From Mesostigma viride (taxonomy: Eukaryota > Streptophyta > Mesostigmatophyceae > Mesostigmatales > Mesostigmataceae): a DNA stretch of 57,356 bases. The translations under genes and the position numbers were made by a program. How positions within the stretch are numbered: the stretch's first letter is position 1; each line of letters starts with the position of its first letter. The DNA is taken from positions 1 through 57,356 of the forward strand of contig RPFO01000755.1 of NCBI GenBank assembly GCA_009746045.1, read 5' to 3'. This document shows positions 46,501-56,957 of the stretch, in pieces. The notes beneath the pieces are model-generated. The model was not told where the DNA came from. It ran no database searches and was given only the letters and a program-made list of their open reading frames with translations.

Positions 46501-49500
46501 TGCGTGCATGGTGTGTGTACGTGTGTGTGCAGCCGCCCCTTGCGTGCGCGGTGTGTGTACATGTGAGTGCCGTCGCCCCAAGCGTGCATTTTGTGTGTAA
46601 GTGTGTGTGCAGCCGCCCCTTGCGTGCGCGGTGTAGGTACGTGTGTGTGCAGCCGCCCCAAGCGTGCGCGGTGTATGTACGTGTGTGTGCAGCCGCCCCA
46701 AGCGTGCGCGGTGTGTGTACATGTGAGTGCAGCTGCCCCAAGCGTGCGCGGTGTGTGTACATGTGTGTGCAGTTGCCCCTTGCGTGCGCGGTGGATGTAC
46801 GTGTGTGTGCATGCCGGCAATTGCGTGCATGGTGTGTGTACGTGTGTGTGCAGCCGCCCCTTGCGTGCGCGGTGTGTGTACGTGTGTGTGCACTCGCCCC
46901 TTGCGTGCGCGGTGTGTGTACAGGTGTGTGCAGCCGCCCCTTGCGTGCATGGTGTATGTACATGTGTGTGCAGCCGCCCCTTGCGTGCGCGGTGGATGTA
47001 CATGTGTGTGCAGCCGAACCTTGCGTGCATGGTGTGTGTACCTGTGCGTGAAGTCGCTCCTTGCGTGCATGGTGTGTGTACGTGTGTGTGCAGCCACCCC
47101 TTTCGTGCGCGGTGTATGTACATGTGAGTGCCGTCGCCCCAAGCGTGCATTTTGTGTGTAAGTGTGTGTGCAGCAGCCCCTTGCGTGCGCGGTGTATGTA
47201 CGTGTGTGTGCAGCCGCCCCGTGGTTGCGCGGTGGATGTACATGTGAGTGGAGCCGGTCCTTGCGTGCGCGGTGTATGTACGTGTGTGTGCAGCCGCCCC
47301 TTGCGTGCGCGGTGTAGGTACGTATGTGTGCAGCCGCCCCTTGCGTGCGCGGTGTATGTACGTGTGTGTGCAGCCGCCCCAAGCGTGCGCGGTGTGTGTA
47401 CATGTGAGTGCAGCTGCCCCAAGCGTGCGCGGTGTGTGTACATGTGTGTGCAGTTGCCCCTTGCGTGCGCGGTGGATGTACGTGTGTGTGCATGCCGGCA
47501 ATTGCGTGCATGGTGTGTGTACGTGTGTGTGCAGCCGCCCCTTGCGTGCGCGGTGTGTGTACATGTGAGTGCCGTCGCCCCAAGCGTGCATTTTGTGTGT
47601 AAGTGTGTGTGCAGCCGCCCCTTGCGTGCGCGGTGTAGGTACGTGTGTGTGCAGCCGCCCCAAGCGTGCGCGGTGTGTGTACGTGTGTGTGCAGCCGCCC
47701 CAAGCGTGCGCGGTGTGTGTACATGTGAGTGCAGCTGCCCCAAGCGTGCGCGGTGTGTGTACATGTGTGTGCAGTTGCCCCTTGCGTGCGCGGTGGATGT
47801 ACGGGTGTGTGCATGCCGGCAATTGCGTGCATGGTGTGTGTACGTGTGTGTGCAGCCGCCCCTTGCGTGCGCGGTGTGTGTACGTGTGTGTGCACTCGCC
47901 CCTTGCGTGCGCGGTGTATGTACGTGTGTGTGCAGCCGCCCCTTGCGTGCGCGGTGTAGGTACGTGTGTGTGCAGCCGCCCCAAGCGTGCGCGGTGTATG
48001 TATGTGTGTGTGCAGCCGCCCCTTGCGTGCGCGGTGGATGTACGTGTGTGTGCAGCCACCCCTTTCGTGCGCGGTGTATGTACATGTGAGTGCCGTCGCC
48101 CCAAGCGTGCATTTTGTGTGTAAGTGTGTGTGCAGCAGCCCCTTGCGTGCGCGGTGTATGTACGTGTGTGTGCAGCCGCCCCGTGGTTGCGCGGTGGATG
48201 TACATGTGAGTGGAGCCGGTCCTTGCGTGCGCGGTGTATGTACGTGTGTGTGCAGCCGCCCCTTGCGTGCGTGGTGTGTGTACATGTAAGTGCAGCCGCC
48301 CCTTGCGTGCGCGGTGTATGTACGTGTGTGTGCAGCCGTCCCTTGCGTGCGCGGTGTGTGTACGTGTGAGTGCAGCTGCCCCAAGCGTGCGCGGTGTGTG
48401 TACATGTGTGTGCAGTTGCCCCTTGCGTGCGCGGTGGATGTACGTGTGTGTGCATGCCGGCAATTGCGTGCATGGTGTGTGTACGTGTGTGTGCAGCCGC
48501 CCCTTGCGTGCGCGGTGTGTGTACGTGTGTGTGCACTCGCCCCTTGCGTGCGCGGTGGATGTACATGTGTGTGCAGCCGCCCCTTGCGTGCATGGTGTAT
48601 GTCCATGTGTGGGCAGTTGCCCCTTGCGTGCGCGGCGTATGTACATGTTTTTGCACTCGCCCCTTGCGTGCATGGTGTATGTATGTGTGTGTGCAGCCGC
48701 CCCTTGCGTGCGCGGTGGATGTACGTGTGTGTGCAGCCACCCCTTTCGTGCGCGGTGTATGTACATGTGAGTGCCGTCGCCCCAAGCGTGCATTTTGTGT
48801 GTAAGTGTGTGTGCAGCAGCCCCTTGCGTGCGCGGTGTATGTACGTGTGTGTGCAGCCGCCCCGTGGTTGCGCGGTGGATGTACATGTGAGTGGAGCCGC
48901 CCCAAGCGTGTGTACATGTGTGTGCAGTTGCCCCTTGCGTGCGCGGTGGATGTACGTGTGTGTGCATGCCGGCAATTGCGTGCATGGTGTGTGTACGTTT
49001 GTGTGCAGCCGCCCCTTGCGTGCGCGGTGTGTGTACGTGTGTGTGAATCCTTGTCCTTGCGTGCATGGTGTATGTACATGTGGGTGCAGCCGCCCCTTGC
49101 GTGCGCGGTGTATGCCAGTGTGTGTGCATGCCGGCCCTTGCGTGCATGGTGTGTGTAAGTGTGTGTGCAGCCGCCCCGAGCGTGTGTACATGTGTGTGCA
49201 GTTGCCCCTTGCGTGCGCAGTGGATGTACGTGTGTGTGCATGCCGGCAATTGCATGCATGGTGTGTGTACGTGTGTGTGCAGCCGCCCCTTTCGTGCGCG
49301 GTGTGTGTACGTGTGTGTGCACTCGCCCCTTGCGTGCGCGGTGTATGTACGTGTGTGTGCAGCCGCCCCTTGCGTGCGCGGTGTATGCCAGTGTGTGTGC
49401 ATGCCGGCCCTTGCGTGCATGGTGTGTGTAAGTGTGTGTGCAGCCCCTTGCGTGCATGGTGTATGTACGTGTGTGTGCAGCCGCCCCTTGCGTGCGCGGT

Positions 49501-51552
49501 GTGTGTACGTATGTGTGCAGCCGCCCCTTGCGTGCGCGGTGTATGTACGTGTGTGTGCAGCCGCCCCTTGCGTGCGCGGTGTAGGTACGTGTGTGTGCAG
49601 CCGCCCCAAGCGTGCGCGGTGTGTGTACATGTGAGTGCAGCTGCCCCAAGCGTGCGCGGTGTGTGTACGTGTGTGTGCAGTTGCCCCTTGCGTGCGCGGT
49701 GGATGTACGTGTGTGTGCATGCCGGCAATTGCGTGCATGGTGTGTGTACGTGTGTGTGCAGCCGCCCCTTGCGTGCGCGGTGTGTGTACATGTGTGTGCA
49801 GCCGCCCCTTGCGTGCGCGGTGTAGGTACGTGTGTGTGCAGCCGCCCCAAGCGTGCGCGGTGTGTGTACATGTGTGTGCAGTTGCCCCTTGCGTGCGCGG
49901 TGGATGTACGTGTGTGTGCATGCCGGCAATTGCGTGCATGGTGTGTGTACGTGTGTGTGCAGCAGCCCCTTGCGTGCGCGGTGTGTGTACATGTGAGTGC
50001 CGTCGCCCCAAGCGTGCATTTTGTGTGTAAGTGTGTGTGCAGCCGCCCCTTGCGTGCGCGGTGTAGGTACGTGTGTGTGCAGCCGCCCCAAGCGTGCGCG
50101 GTGTATGTACATGTGTGTGCACTCGCCCCTTGCGTGCATGGTGCATGTATGTATGTGTGTGTGCAGCCGCCCCTTGCGTGCGCGGTGGATGTACGTGTGT
50201 GTGCAGCCACCCCTTTCGTGAGCGGTGTATGTACATGTGAGTGCCGTCGCCCCAAGCGTGCATTTTGTGTGTAAGTGTGTGTGCAGCAGCCCCTTGCGTG
50301 CGCGGTGTATGTACGTGTGTGTGCAGCCGCCCCGTGGTTGCGCGGTGGATGTACATGTGAGTGGAGCCGGTCCTTGCGTGCGCGGTGTATGTACGTGTGT
50401 GTGCAGCCGCCCCTTGCGTGCGTGGTGTGTGTACATGTAAGTGCAGCCGCCCCTTGCGTGCGCGGTGTATGTACGTGTGTGTGCAGCCGTCCCTTGCGTG
50501 CGCGGTGTGTGTACGTGTGTGTGCAGCCGCCCCTCGCGTGCATGGTGAGTGTAAGTGTGTGTGCAGCAGCCCCTTGCGTGCATGGTGTGTACGTGTGTGT
50601 GCAGTTGCCCCTTGCGTGCGCGGTGTATGTACGTGTGTGTGCAGCCGGCCCTTGCGTGCGCGGTGTGTGTACATGTGAGTGCAGCCGGCCCTTGCGTGCG
50701 CGGTGGATGTACATGTGTGGGCAGTTGCCCCTTGCGTGCGCGGTGTATGTACATGTGTTTGCACTCGCCCCTTGCGTGCGCGGTGGATGTACATGTGTGT
50801 GCAGCCGAACCTTGCGTGCATGGTGTGTGTACCTGTGCGTGAAGTCGCTCCTTGCGTGCATGGTGTGTGTACGTGTGTGTGCAGCCGCCCCTTGCGTGCG
50901 CGGTGTAGGTACGTGTGTGTGCAGCCGCCCCTTGCGTGCGCGGTGTATGTACGTGTGTGTGCAGCCGGCCCTTGCGTGCATGGTGTGTGTACGTGTGTGT
51001 GCAGCCGGCCCTTGCGTGCGCGGTGGATGTACATGTGTGTGCAGTCGCCCCTTGCGTGCGCGGTGTAGGTACGTATGTGTGCAGCCGCCCCTTGCGTGCG
51101 CGGTGTATGTACGTGTGTGTGCAGCCGCCCCGTGGTTGCGCGGTGTATGTACATGTGTGTGCAGTTGCCCCTTGCGTGCGCGGTGTATGTACGTGTGTGT
51201 GCAGCCGGCCCTTGCGTGCGCGGTGGATGTACATGTGAGTGCAGCCGGCCCTTGCGTGCATGGTGTGTGTACGTGTGTGTGCAGCCGCCCCTTGCGTGCA
51301 TGGTGTATGTACATGTGAGTGCAGCCGGCCCTTGCGTGCATGGTGTGTGTACGTGTGTGTGCAGCCGCCCCTTGCGTGCGCGGTGTATGTACGTGTGTGC
51401 GCACTCGCCCCTTGCGTGCGCGGTGTATGTACGTGTGTGTGCAGTTGCCCCTTGCGTGCGCGGTGGATGTACGTGTGTGTGCAGCCGCCCCTTGCGTGCG
51501 CGGTGTGTGTACGTGTATGTGCAGCCGCCCCTTGCGTGCATGTACATGTGTG
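37598..51552 (+). repeat. 40-bp satellite, segment IV (14 kb) with kilobase-scale duplications
   Basis: Same 40-bp unit, same orientation. Higher-order structure is visible from rare variants (GTGCATTTTGTGTGTAAG, GAGTGGAGCCGGTCC, CCCCGTGGTTGCGCGG, CATGCCGGCAATTGCG). About 38.8-40.5 kb recurs 1727 bp downstream. About 40.49-43.3 kb recurs at +3573/3572 bp. 37.60-39.34 kb recurs at +9550/9551 bp. All are near-identical over 1.7-2.8 kb. The final kilobases (from 49 kb) are more mixed. The array ends at GCATGTACATGTGTGAAG near 51552. Confidence 0.97.
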
Positions 51553-51654
51553 AAGAAATAAGCAATAGTGAATGAAATAGTAAAAAGAAAATCATTCCAG
51601 CATATGTATGTACAAGTTTTTAGTAGTACACTATGACTATCGTCAAATATAACA
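51553..51654. other. AT-rich boundary after the satellite
   Basis: About 100 bp of AT-rich unique-looking sequence separates the satellite from the CA-rich tract. Nothing recognised. Confidence 0.6.
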
Positions 51655-53445
51655 ATTTTCTATATTTTCATACACACACGAACAACACACCCAACACACA
51701 CACACACTATGTTTGCACCCAAGACACACACCAACACCTAAAAACAAGACACCAACACACAAGACAGCCATGCAACACACACCCAACACACACACGCAAC
51801 ACACACATAACACACCTAAGTATAGTTGTTATAACACACAACACATAGGTACATCCCGCCCCCCACACACAACACCAACACATGACAATTAACAGGCCAC
51901 AACACACACACTGACACACATGCCCCAACACACACACACACATGCCCCAACACACACACACATGCCCCAACACTGCACACACAACAACACCCAAACACAC
52001 ACCACACACACAAAAGACACCCAACACACATACCGAAAACACGCACACACAACACCTACTAAAAACAAGACACCAACACACAAGACACCCAACACACACC
52101 CAACACACACACACACACACAATGTTTGCACCGGTCGGCCCACGACACCCACACCCAACACACACATAACACACCTAAGTAACACACAACACACACGTAC
52201 ATCCCCCCCCCCACACACAACACCAACACATGACAATTAACATGCCACAACACACACACATGCCCCAACACACACACACACATGCCCCAACACTGCACAC
52301 ACAACAACACCCAAACACATACCACACACACACAAGACACCCAACACACATACCGAAAACACGCACACACAACACCTACCAAAAACACCAAACACACAAG
52401 ACACCCAACACACACCCAACACACACACACACAATGTTTGCACCCACGACACACACACCAACACCTAAAAATAAGACACCAACACACAACACACGTACAC
52501 GTACATCCCCCCCCCCACAACACCAACAATAACATGCAAACAACACACACACAACACACCTAAGTCACACACACAACACACACGTACTTTCCCCCCCCCA
52601 CACCCAACACCAACACACAAGACACTTTGCACACACCCTACACACACCCACACCCTTTATGAACACATGTACACCCAACACACACACGCAACACACACCT
52701 AGGTCGATCACACACAACACACACAAAACACACCTAAGTCACACACAACACACACGTACACCCCCCCACACAAACCCAATACCAACACACAAGACACTTG
52801 GCCCCCCCCCCCACCCACACACCCACACCCACACCCACACCACACATCCAACACACACAACACACACACTACACACTTAAGTCACACACAACACACACAT
52901 AACACACCTAAGTCACACACAACACACACGTCCATCCCCCCCTCACACTCAACACCAATACATGACAATTAACATGCACACAACACACACACGCACACGC
53001 CCCAACACACACACACACAACATACATACACAGAGCACACACACACGCCTCAACACACATACCGAACACACACACACAAGACACCCAACACACATACCGA
53101 ACACACACACACACACACTATGTTTGCACCCGACATACACACACCCAACACCTACTAAAAACAAGAAACCAACACACAAGACACCCTACACACACACAAC
53201 ACACACACACACAACACATATCCAACACAAACAACACACACACCTAAGTCACACACACAACACACCTACTAAGTCACACACACAACACACATGTACCTCC
53301 CCCCCCCCACACCCAACATCAACACACAAGACACTTTGCACACACCCTACACGCCCCCGCACCTTCATGAATGCACCCAACACACACACCCAACACACAC
53401 GCCCCAACACACATACCCAACATTCACACAACACACCCAACATAT
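51655..53445. repeat. CA-rich low-complexity tract with longer degenerate repeats
   Basis: Dominated by ACACAACACAC and ACACACAC on the plus strand, with poly-C runs of 7-11. A unit of about 350 bp is repeated imperfectly: landmarks ACATCCC(C)n, CACCAACACATGACAATTAA, CATGCCCCAACAC and AATGTTTGCACCC recur near 51715-51985, 52130-52310 and 52435-52460, with decayed versions near 52500, 52590, 52930 and 53290. Open frames here are compositional artefacts on both strands. Confidence 0.9.
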
Positions 53446-53809
53446 AAGGGTAAATATGGTTTAGGAGTGTAGGGGTTTAGGGTTTAAGGCCTACCATACA
53501 CCCGTATGTAAAAATGCAACAACACGCCAAGTCATCCGCCACCATGCAAAAATATATAAACACAACTGGTCATCCTCAACAAGAATGCCCATTTTAGTAC
53601 CTAATCCGCACTTGGCACTTGTCCAGTTTCGTAAGTCCAACGGCCGTTGGCTTTGAGAAATTAAGATATGCGACATGCGCCATGCAGCCAAGCTAAAGTA
53701 TAGGCTGATTGCCCTGTATGTAACATTAGTAAGGTGAACGACCGTCGACAAAAAAACACATGCGACATACAAACACCAATTTTACACAGTAATGTTTGGA
53801 ATGACGTAC
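53446..53809 (-). other. Presumed intron of the transposase-like gene, with telomere-like heptamers
   Basis: Lies 3' of the splice donor at 53809 on the minus strand. Plus strand 53460-53489 contains TTTAGGA, GTGTAGG, TTTAGGG and TTTAAGG, a short plant-type telomere-like stretch. A minus frame (to 53491) could hold a terminal exon but shows no domain, so the gene's 3' end is unresolved and may be lost at the CA-rich tract. Confidence 0.45.
53637..53650. repeat. CCAACGGCCGTTGG palindrome in intron
   Basis: Perfect copy with flanks TTTCGTAAGT and CTTTGAGAAA. Its right flank resembles the copies at 6130-6554, almost 50 kb away. Confidence 0.9.
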
Positions 53810-54476
53810 CGTAATTTCGGCGTCCACCTTCTTCGCAATTGTGAACCAGCCCTGTCGCGTGTTGTCCGGATGTCCTTCCCACTTGCCCTTCGTGACCTTT
53901 GCGACGCTCAGGTAGCACACGATTGCAGTTAAGGGTTCTCGGTCGTCTGGGTTCCAGAAGAAGCGTCGGGCGTCCGATCCGGAGGAGGAGCACCTCTCGA
54001 AGTATTTTACGTACATTACCCAGTTGCCTTTCTTAAAAACCTCGCCCCCCCCCTGTATGTTTGTTTAAACACTCATCCTTGTCGAGTTGGTGGGCGACTC
54101 GAACAACTTTCGCCAACCAGTACGGGTGGTCGGGCACATGGTCCTTGTGCCCCCTCTCAGATGCGACTGCGACGGCCTCCCCCTCCTGCAAACCACGCCC
54201 CAACTCGTTTCTTGCCGTTTGAACGTGGTTCAGGCGGGTTCCCGGATATCGCGTGGGGTTCCGCGACTTACTCGCCTGGAGTTTTACAGTCCACGACGAG
54301 CTGCTCCAATCGTTTGGGCATGTCGTCCACTTGCCCTCTCGGCACTCCGCACAACTGAAGCATGAAAAACGCCTGAGCTTTACCACCTCGACCCGCTCGC
54401 CCTTTTTGTCCAGTCGCCACTGGTGTGCCGTGGAGATATCTCGGATCGGGCCTCGCTCCTTACCGGACGTGAGAAT
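53810..54476 (-). CDS. Transposase-like gene, third visible exon (one-base frameshift)
   Basis: The acceptor TTGCAG ends at 54477 and the donor GTACGT starts at 53809. The exon opens ILTSGKERGPIRDIS, includes FSCFSCAECREGKWTTC (Cys-rich) and DHPYWLAKVVRVAHQL, and after a frame change reads EVFKKGNWVMYVKYFERC, FFWNPDDREPLTAIVCYL and GWFTIAKKVDAEIT. The change of frame is at a run of nine G (nine C at 54044-54052). With eight G the exon would be 222 codons with phase 0 at both ends, matching the other introns, so either a sequencing or assembly error or a very recent mutation. Function of this part is unknown; the GNW...VKYFE stretch resembles a small beta-barrel-like C-terminal segment. Confidence 0.6.
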
Positions 54477-54778
54477 CTGCAATTGTAATTCCATGAAACA
54501 ACATCACAGCACATTTCCCAACTCCAACGGCCGTTGGCACTCAACAATTATAAGATTTCCCAACTCCAACGGCCGTTGGCCCTTGGAAACTTTATATAAG
54601 TACATTTCTCAACTCCAACGGCCGTTGGCACTCAACAATTATACGATTTTCCAGCTCCAACGGCCGTTGGCCTTATGAAACTTCAAACTGCATCAAGGAA
54701 GCTGTCCTCTGTAAAGTGTAACCAGAGACAAATTATAGAACTGCACTTGACCACCAGAAAGCAACTGTCTTTACTTAC
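54477..54778 (-). other. Intron with four palindrome copies
   Basis: A 302-bp GT-AG intron (donor GTAAGT at 54773-54778; acceptor AG at 54477-54478), phase 0. CCAACGGCCGTTGG occurs at 54524-54537, 54566-54579, 54615-54628 and 54657-54670. The block of the first two copies with their flanks (CACTCAACAATTATAAGATT) is duplicated by the second two. Confidence 0.85.
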
Positions 54779-55534
54779 GTTATCGAGAAGAAATGCCCGT
54801 CGAACCACGTCCGATTGTGCCGATGGTCGACTCGAGTCTTTGCCGGTTCTCCAATCCCGGTTCAGGTAGGCCACCAGTGCCTCCACCGTATTCAGGTTCC
54901 GATTGTCCTCCTGCATCTGCGCTCTTTTGAGGATGCTTTTGACCGTCCCCCCCTCCCCGTCCGACTCCCCCTTCCCATGTCCTGCACACGAGTAGTTCCA
55001 CTCCAATGATTCCAAGTCGGGGTCGGCCTCGAGCAGGTCCGCAGCCATCGCCAACACATACCGGGATTGGAACTGCTCCTTACAGTTGTCGGACCAACTG
55101 ATCCAGTTCCTCACCTCCACCCCCTCCTCCCTCAGCACGTTAAGGGTATTCTTCATCACGAACTCCAGGGTCTGGGCATTCCTCGGTACGTCCTTCCCCA
55201 TGTAATCGTGCTTCACCCTTTTGATTTCCAGCGATACGGGATCACGGTACATCACGATCACCGGCATCAGGACGTAACTACTTGGGTACCAGTACTGCGC
55301 CTGCAACTGTTTCTGCAGGTGGTCCGAATAGTTCTCCGAGTAGTCCATCAGGACCACCACCGTTCCCAGCGGCATCACGTCAATGCACTCCTTGTAAGCG
55401 TGGTGCTGCCAGGCCCATGTATGGACGTGAATGGCGAATTCCGGGAAGCGCGCCGTAATGAGTTCATGGAGCTCCGAGAGGGTTGACTTGATGAGTTTTT
55501 GCTGCAGGTTCATTTGCGGCGCCACATCCTCCTC
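54779..55534 (-). CDS. Transposase-like gene, second visible exon (catalytic-core candidate)
   Basis: 252 codons, phase 0 at both ends. Residues read EEDVAPQMNLQQKL, then a core with three acidic motifs: VVVLMDYSENYS, ISWSDNCKEQFQS and SCAGHGKGESDGEGG. This spacing of Asp, Asp and a final Asp/Glu after a GHGKG loop looks like an RNase H-fold DDE/DDD transposase core. It resembles a group of poorly characterised eukaryotic proteins with DFAENY / SD-C-Q / GKG-D patterns. The helix-rich end (NLNTVEALVAYLNRDW) leads to the donor. No similarity search could be run, so the family assignment is by motif only; a domesticated host gene is equally possible. No stop or frameshift in this exon. Confidence 0.55.
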
Positions 55535-55790
55535 CTGCAACACAACACACCCGCGCACCATGGATTGACCGAAGAATGGAAGTCAGCAGCTGGGAATTTC
55601 CCAACGCCAACGGCCGTTGGAAGTATGAAAGTCTACATATATATATTCAACGATGCAAATATACATGCCCGCGCACCATGGATTGACCGAAGAATGGAAG
55701 TCAGCAGCTGGGAATTTCCCAACGCCAACGGCCGTTGGAAGTATGAAAGTCTACATATATATATTCAACGATGCAAATATACATGCTTAC
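55535..55790 (-). other. Intron with 118-bp tandem duplication carrying two palindromes
   Basis: A 256-bp GT-AG intron (donor GTAAGC at 55785-55790; acceptor TTGCAG ending at 55535), phase 0 on both sides. Two near-identical 118-bp units (55552-55669 and 55670-55787) each contain CCAACGGCCGTTGG (55607-55620, 55725-55738) and a TATATATAT stretch. Confidence 0.85.
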
Positions 55791-56957
55791 CGTCCCACGG
55801 GGCGCTGTGCCCTCCTTTATGAAGTCGAACCACGTGTACTTCTTTGTCCACCCCTTCATCTGGTCCGTCACGATGAACTCGGAAATCCCACACTCGTTGC
55901 ACGTCCCTTCCAAGCAGTTCATTGGGACGTTAACGAACGGGCCGCCCGTCCTCCCCCCTCCTTGCCCCCCCTCCCCCCTCTCAGCCCTGTGGCAGGTGAA
56001 ACGTCGAACGAAATCATGGGCATTGTCAGGCACGGAAGGGATACCCTCCCTCTCCTCGATCTCCAGCGTGCTCTTCAACTCCTTGACGCCTTTGGCGAAG
56101 GCAGAGAGCAGAGACTCGAAGACGACGTGCTTTTCGCATGCGCACAAGTCCCGGTCCTTCCACACGCCCTTTACGCACTTGGGCATGAACTCCACGAACT
56201 TCGTGTACCCCACCTTGTACCTTGTCCCGTCCGCAGTCGTCACGATACCTCCCTTGTACGGCGACGCGTCAGAACAGAACCGCTTGTAAATCGTTTCAAG
56301 CGAGTCCAAATAGTACCTTCCGCCCTGGGAGGAAATGAGGATCCTGGCGTTTCCCTTCCTTTCGAACTCATTGACCACGTCCTTATGGTTGGGAGACGCC
56401 CTCGTGTTTAGGTCTGACAACCAGTAACTCCCGACGATGTCTTTGACCTCCTCCGGAAACTTGTCCGACCGTAAAGCACGAGGGGGCGCCTTCAGGGCGG
56501 GAAGGTCGCCCCCCATCCTCATTCCCCTTGCGGTCTGGATATCCTTGGGCGTGACGTGAAGCAGCCGCGCGAGAGTGCAATGCCCTTGATTGTTCATGCC
56601 GTCCTTTCCCAAGCACATTGACAGCACAGCGCACTTCGCGTTCCTGTGCTCATCCGACTTGCCCAATTCCTGGAAACCTTGCACGATATTAGCGACAACC
56701 TCCTGAGCGAAGGACTCCGACGCCTTTCTTTTCAGCGCAGGGCGGTACTGTTTCCCCATAACCTTCACAACCGCACCTGGCAGCCGCTCAAGCGCCCTCA
56801 AGCCTACTGCAGTTTTCGTGTTTTCAGTCTTGTGATTGTTGTCCTTCAGCAAGTATTCCATTGCGCTGGCCATGTCGAGGGCAAGTTGGTTGCCCTTGAT
56901 CTCGACGTACTTGAGACTTAGGTCTTTGTTGTGCGCTTCACCTGCATCCGCGCGCAT
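55791..56957 (-). CDS. Transposase-like gene, first visible exon (N-terminal part)
   Basis: 389 codons if read from the ATG at 56957; alternatively the exon starts at 56941 after an acceptor-like GATGCAG, and the true start lies beyond the window. Contains VVANIVQGFQELG, TLARLLHVTPKDIQTARGM (helix-turn-helix-like), a Cys cluster DLCACEKHVVFESLLSAFAK and CLEGTCNECGISEFI (zinc-ribbon-like), then KKYTWFDFIKEGTAPRGT up to the donor. The long frame, clean splice sites and phase match to the next exon argue for a genuine gene on the minus strand. The role of the Cys motifs is probably DNA binding, by position before the acidic core; that is inference. Confidence 0.65.

Noticed and set aside
10747-51552. 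CRISPR array
   Set aside because: The 40-bp units are contiguous with no unique spacers, in a eukaryotic context.
43724-51595. A 2623-codon minus frame
   Set aside because: Same satellite artefact; the 40-bp period forces register cycling, and sister frames are open too.
51707-53447. Cys/Val- and Thr/His-rich frames in the CA-rich tract
   Set aside because: Low-complexity composition on both strands; no domain.
53460-53489. A chromosome end
   Set aside because: Only a few degenerate heptamers, with a gene continuing on the far side.
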